This document shows, one piece after another, positions 61,317-64,000 of a DNA stretch of 64,000 nucleotides (positions are counted from its first letter, which is position 1; the number at the start of each line of letters is the position of its first letter). The stretch covers positions 744,001-808,000 of the forward strand of contig NZ_JABMJG010000001.1 of assembly GCF_013376045.1 (NCBI RefSeq), in the 5' to 3' direction. The position numbers and the translations under genes were made by a program. This DNA is from Variovorax sp. SG517. Its GTDB lineage: Bacteria > Pseudomonadota > Gammaproteobacteria > Burkholderiales > Burkholderiaceae_C. Under the pieces are notes generated by a model. That model made no database searches. It had not been told where the DNA came from and worked only from the letters and a program-made list of their open reading frames with translations.

Positions 61317-61853
61317 ATGGCGCAGGCAGGAGCACTCGCGCCGATGCAGGCCGGCCGCCACGGTCGTCGCGCATTTCTGGCGGCAGGTGGCGCAGCGGCC
61401 CTGCTGGCCAGCGGCTGCGCGCAGCTGTCCGGCGGCCCCGGCGCGCCGAAGACCACGGAGAGCTGGAGCGGCCGCATGTCGCTGCGCATCGAGAGCGAGC
61501 CCGTGCAGACTTTTGCCGCGCTGTTCGAACTGCGCGGCTCGGCCGAGGCCGGCGACCTCACGCTCACGACGCCCATCGGCAGCACCCTGGCCCAGTTGCA
61601 TTGGGCCCCTGGCGAGGCGCTGTTGAAGGACGGCAACAGGACCCGGCGCTTCGATTCCGTCGACGAGCTGATCGAAGCCGCCACGGGCGCGGCCATTCCG
61701 GTCGGCGCCCTCTTCGGCTGGCTGGCCGGCCGCAACGAGCCCGTGCCCGGCTGGAAAGCCGACCTCGCGCAATTGGGCGCCGGGCGGCTGAACGCCGTGC
61801 GCGAATCGCCGAGCCCGCGGGCCGACCTGCGCATCGTGTTCGAGCGGTCATGA
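61317..61853 (+). CDS. lolB: Outer-membrane lipoprotein insertion factor LolB
   Basis: This 178-residue lipoprotein has lipobox LLASGC and a LolB beta-barrel body ([39 protein letters not shown]). LolB takes lipoproteins from LolA and places them in the outer membrane. It begins 1 bp after the TPR gene stop and its own stop overlaps the ispE start (ATGA). Confidence 0.93.
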   Translation: MAQAGALAPMQAGRHGRRAFLAAGGAAALLASGCAQLSGGPGAPKTTESWSGRMSLRIESEPVQTFAALFELRGSAEAGDLTLTTPIGSTLAQLHWAPGEALLKDGNRTRRFDSVDELIEAATGAAIPVGALFGWLAGRNEPVPGWKADLAQLGAGRLNAVRESPSPRADLRIVFERS

Positions 61854-62731
61854 AGGCGATCTACGACCTTCCCGCGCCGGCCAAGCTCAATCTCTTTCTC
61901 CACATCACCGGCCGGCGCGACGACGGCTATCACCTGTTGCAGTCGGTGTTCATGCTGATCGACTGGTGCGACACGCTGCACGTCGAACTGCGGCGCGACG
62001 GCCAGCTCAGCCGCGAGGACCTGACGACGGAGCTGCCCGCGGACGACCTGATCCTGCGCGCCGCGCGTGCCCTGCAGCCGTTCGCTGCGCCCGGCCAGGG
62101 CGCGCACATCGGCGTTGCCAAGCATGTACCGGCGCAGGCGGGCATGGGCGGGGGCTCGTCGGACGCCGCCACCTGCCTGCTCGCGCTGAACCGCCTTTGG
62201 GGGCTGAACCTGCCGCTGTCTCGCCTGGCCCACATCGGCCTGAAGCTGGGTGCCGACGTTCCTTTCTTCCTTGGCGGGCGCAATGCGTGGGTGGAAGGCG
62301 TCGGGGAGGAAATCACACCGGTTACACTCCCATCCGCGCGCTTCGTGGTGGTCAAACCACCCGAGGGACTCGATACCCGATTAATTTTTTCGGACTCAGG
62401 CCTTCAACGCGCTACGCCTGTTGCTATAATCTCAGGCTTTGCTGCAGACAGCGAATCGTCGGAAGCGACAAACTTGGGAAACCAGGTTTTCAACTTCGGC
62501 CACAACGACCTGCAGCCGGTTGCCCAGCGACTTTGTCCCGCGGTCACCGACGCCATCGAATGGCTCGGCACCCAGGGATTGAAGGCCCGGATGACCGGCT
62601 CCGGAAGTTCGGTATTCGCAAGGCTGCCGCAATCGCCGCATGAAGCGGAACTGCTCAAGGCCCCCAAAGGCTGGCAGGTTCGCCAATGCAGCAACCTGAA
62701 AGTCCATCCGCTCTTGGGATGGGCAACCTGA
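61850..62731 (+). CDS. ispE: 4-diphosphocytidyl-2-C-methyl-D-erythritol kinase
   Basis: This 293-residue GHMP kinase of the MEP isoprenoid pathway has [20 protein letters not shown] at the N-terminus, ATP loop [18 protein letters not shown] and motif [13 protein letters not shown]. It starts inside the lolB stop codon. Length is normal. Confidence 0.96.
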   Translation: MKAIYDLPAPAKLNLFLHITGRRDDGYHLLQSVFMLIDWCDTLHVELRRDGQLSREDLTTELPADDLILRAARALQPFAAPGQGAHIGVAKHVPAQAGMGGGSSDAATCLLALNRLWGLNLPLSRLAHIGLKLGADVPFFLGGRNAWVEGVGEEITPVTLPSARFVVVKPPEGLDTRLIFSDSGLQRATPVAIISGFAADSESSEATNLGNQVFNFGHNDLQPVAQRLCPAVTDAIEWLGTQGLKARMTGSGSSVFARLPQSPHEAELLKAPKGWQVRQCSNLKVHPLLGWAT

Positions 62732-62801
62732 AGATGATCGGACCGTTCATTCGGTTCGATGCGACATATATCGGTTGATGGCGAAAGCCGTCGACCCGTG
62801 T

Positions 62802-62878
62802 AGGGGAGTCGCCAAGCTGGTTAAGGCACTGGATTTTGATTCCAGCATGCAAAGGTTCGAATCCTTTCTCCCCTGCCA
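62802..62878 (+). tRNA. tRNA-Gln (anticodon UUG)
   Basis: A 77-base cloverleaf with acceptor AGGGGAG/CTCCCCT, anticodon stem-loop CTGGA-TTTTGAT-TCCAG giving UUG, T arm AAAGGTTCGAATCCTTT and encoded CCA. It lies between ispE and prs. Confidence 0.95.
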
Positions 62879-62887
62879 AATCTTCAC

Positions 62888-62917
62888 GACTGCGGCCCGA
62901 GGGCCGCAGTCTTCATT
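62888..62917 (+). terminator. Intrinsic terminator after tRNA-Gln
   Basis: GACTGCGGCCC-GA-GGGCCGCAGTC (11-bp perfect stem) followed by TTCATTT, 10 bp after the tRNA CCA end. The T-tract is weak, so some read-through to prs is possible. Confidence 0.7.
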
Positions 62918-63016
62918 TGCAGCCCACCCGCTGCAATAATCGGCGGCTCACCGGCCGCCACGCATACGAACCTTTTGGCGGCTTCCTAAGCCCACTTGCA
63001 CTGCCGGGACGCGCTC

Positions 63017-63991
63017 ATGCAGGCTAATCACCCTGACTTCATGGTTTTCACCGGCAACGCCAATCCGGGCCTTGCTGCAGAAATCGCGCACAACCTCGGC
63101 ACTTCGCTGGGCGCTGCCCGCGTCGGCCGCTTCTCCGACGGCGAAGTCACCGTCGAGATCAATCAGAACGTCCGGGCGCGCGACGTGTTCGTCGTTCAGT
63201 CGACCTGCGCTCCGACGAACGAAAACCTGATGGAACTGCTGATCATGGTCGACGCGCTCAAGCGCGCCTCGGCCGAACGCATCAGCGCCGTGATCCCCTA
63301 CTTCGGCTATGCCCGCCAGGACCGCCGCCCGCGCTCCAGCCGCGTGCCGATCTCGGCCAAGGTGGTGGCCAACCTGCTGGAAACCGTCGGCGTCGAGCGC
63401 GTGCTCACCATGGACCTGCACGCTGACCAGATCCAGGGCTTCTTCGACATTCCCGTCGACAACATCTACGCCTCGCCGGTGCTGCTGGGCGACCTGCGCG
63501 CCAAGAACTACGAAGACCTGATCGTGGTCTCGCCCGACGTGGGCGGCGTGGTCCGCGCCCGTGCACTGGCCAAGCAGCTGAACTGCGACCTCGCCATCAT
63601 CGACAAGCGCCGCCCGAAGGCGAACGTCAGCGAAGTGATGAACGTGATCGGCGAGATCGACGGCCGCAACTGCGTGATCATGGACGACATGATCGACACC
63701 GCCGGCACGCTGGTCAAAGCAGCCGAAGTGCTGAAGGAGCGCGGCGCCAAGAGCGTGTACGCCTACTGCACGCACCCGATCTTCTCGGGCCCGGCCATCG
63801 AGCGCATCACGCAGGGCTCGGCCCTCGACGAAGTGGTCGTGACCAACACCATTCCCCTTTCCGACGGCGCCAATGCCTGCGGAAAGATCCGCCAGCTCTC
63901 CGTGGCACCGCTGATCGCCGAAACGATCCAGCGCATTGCCAAGGGCGAGTCGGTGATGAGTTTGTTCTCGGATCAGGACAACCTGTTCTGA
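63017..63991 (+). CDS. prs: Ribose-phosphate pyrophosphokinase (PRPP synthetase)
   Basis: This 324-residue enzyme makes PRPP for nucleotide, His and Trp synthesis. It has [20 protein letters not shown], the ATP/Mg site [34 protein letters not shown] and the PRPP-binding [16 protein letters not shown] 63017 gives the standard N-terminus (an in-frame ATG 21 bp earlier adds unrelated residues). It ends 9 bp before the window edge. Confidence 0.97.
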   Translation: MQANHPDFMVFTGNANPGLAAEIAHNLGTSLGAARVGRFSDGEVTVEINQNVRARDVFVVQSTCAPTNENLMELLIMVDALKRASAERISAVIPYFGYARQDRRPRSSRVPISAKVVANLLETVGVERVLTMDLHADQIQGFFDIPVDNIYASPVLLGDLRAKNYEDLIVVSPDVGGVVRARALAKQLNCDLAIIDKRRPKANVSEVMNVIGEIDGRNCVIMDDMIDTAGTLVKAAEVLKERGAKSVYAYCTHPIFSGPAIERITQGSALDEVVVTNTIPLSDGANACGKIRQLSVAPLIAETIQRIAKGESVMSLFSDQDNLF

Positions 63992-64000
63992 CCTGGGCAA

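Noticed and set aside
59422..61626. Long alternative frame overlapping the TPR gene and lolB on the plus strand
   Set aside because: The alternative frame lacks domain signals, while the TPR frame has a signal peptide, TPR helices and a tight junction with lolB.

Overview
The window looks like a chromosomal segment of a Betaproteobacterium of the family Comamonadaceae, most probably Variovorax. The DNA is GC-rich throughout except for one island. The right-hand third has the housekeeping order typical of this family (hemW-rdgB-rph-PP2C-kinase, yicC-gmk-rpoZ-spoT, greB, hrcA/nadK-recN-rapZ, mutY, mutM, TPR-lolB-ispE-prs). A tandem pair of styrene-monooxygenase-type flavoproteins, one fused to a flavin reductase, is an arrangement I recall being described from Variovorax and Rhodococcus.

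Left third (1-21 kb): metabolic and regulatory cassettes. A ScfR-type XRE regulator runs off the left edge. Next comes an AfuABC/FbpABC-like ABC importer operon on the minus strand with a trailing AraC gene. It is followed by an OmpR-type two-component system and a divergent PhnD-like binding protein, so the cluster looks like a sensed uptake system for a phosphorylated or phosphonate-like solute. Then come an amidase plus Bug/TctC binding protein divergent from a LysR gene, and an SDR - StyA1-like - StyA2B-like - dienelactone hydrolase/SnoaL operon divergent from an AraC gene. The last looks like an indole/aryl oxidation pathway.

Middle (20.5-31 kb): two tandem Crp/Fnr-like paralogues, then a minus-strand operon of a degenerate EAL protein, a small protein, an HfaA-like secreted protein, a CsgG/HfaB-like lipoprotein and a 1570-residue repeat protein. 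This is the order of the holdfast-anchor hfaABD operon and suggests a secreted adhesin or functional amyloid under c-di-GMP-linked control.

Island (about 31-40.85 kb): mosaic, partly AT-rich and decayed. It holds small secreted proteins of unknown function, a P2-like tail remnant (FII' - T' - U - D) with an internal deletion, and a lipoprotein with an M15-peptidase-like C-terminus. It also holds 5'-truncated remnants of an AAA ATPase and a DNA cytosine methyltransferase meeting head to head, an AlpA-like regulator, a NACHT NTPase (candidate antiphage gene) and a P4-type integrase next to tRNA-Ser(UGA).

Right third (40.85-64 kb): conserved core genes and five tRNAs (Ser, two Arg, one CAU-anticodon, Gln). 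Two intrinsic terminators sit directly in front of the ribosome-binding sites of greB and rph, which could make them attenuators.
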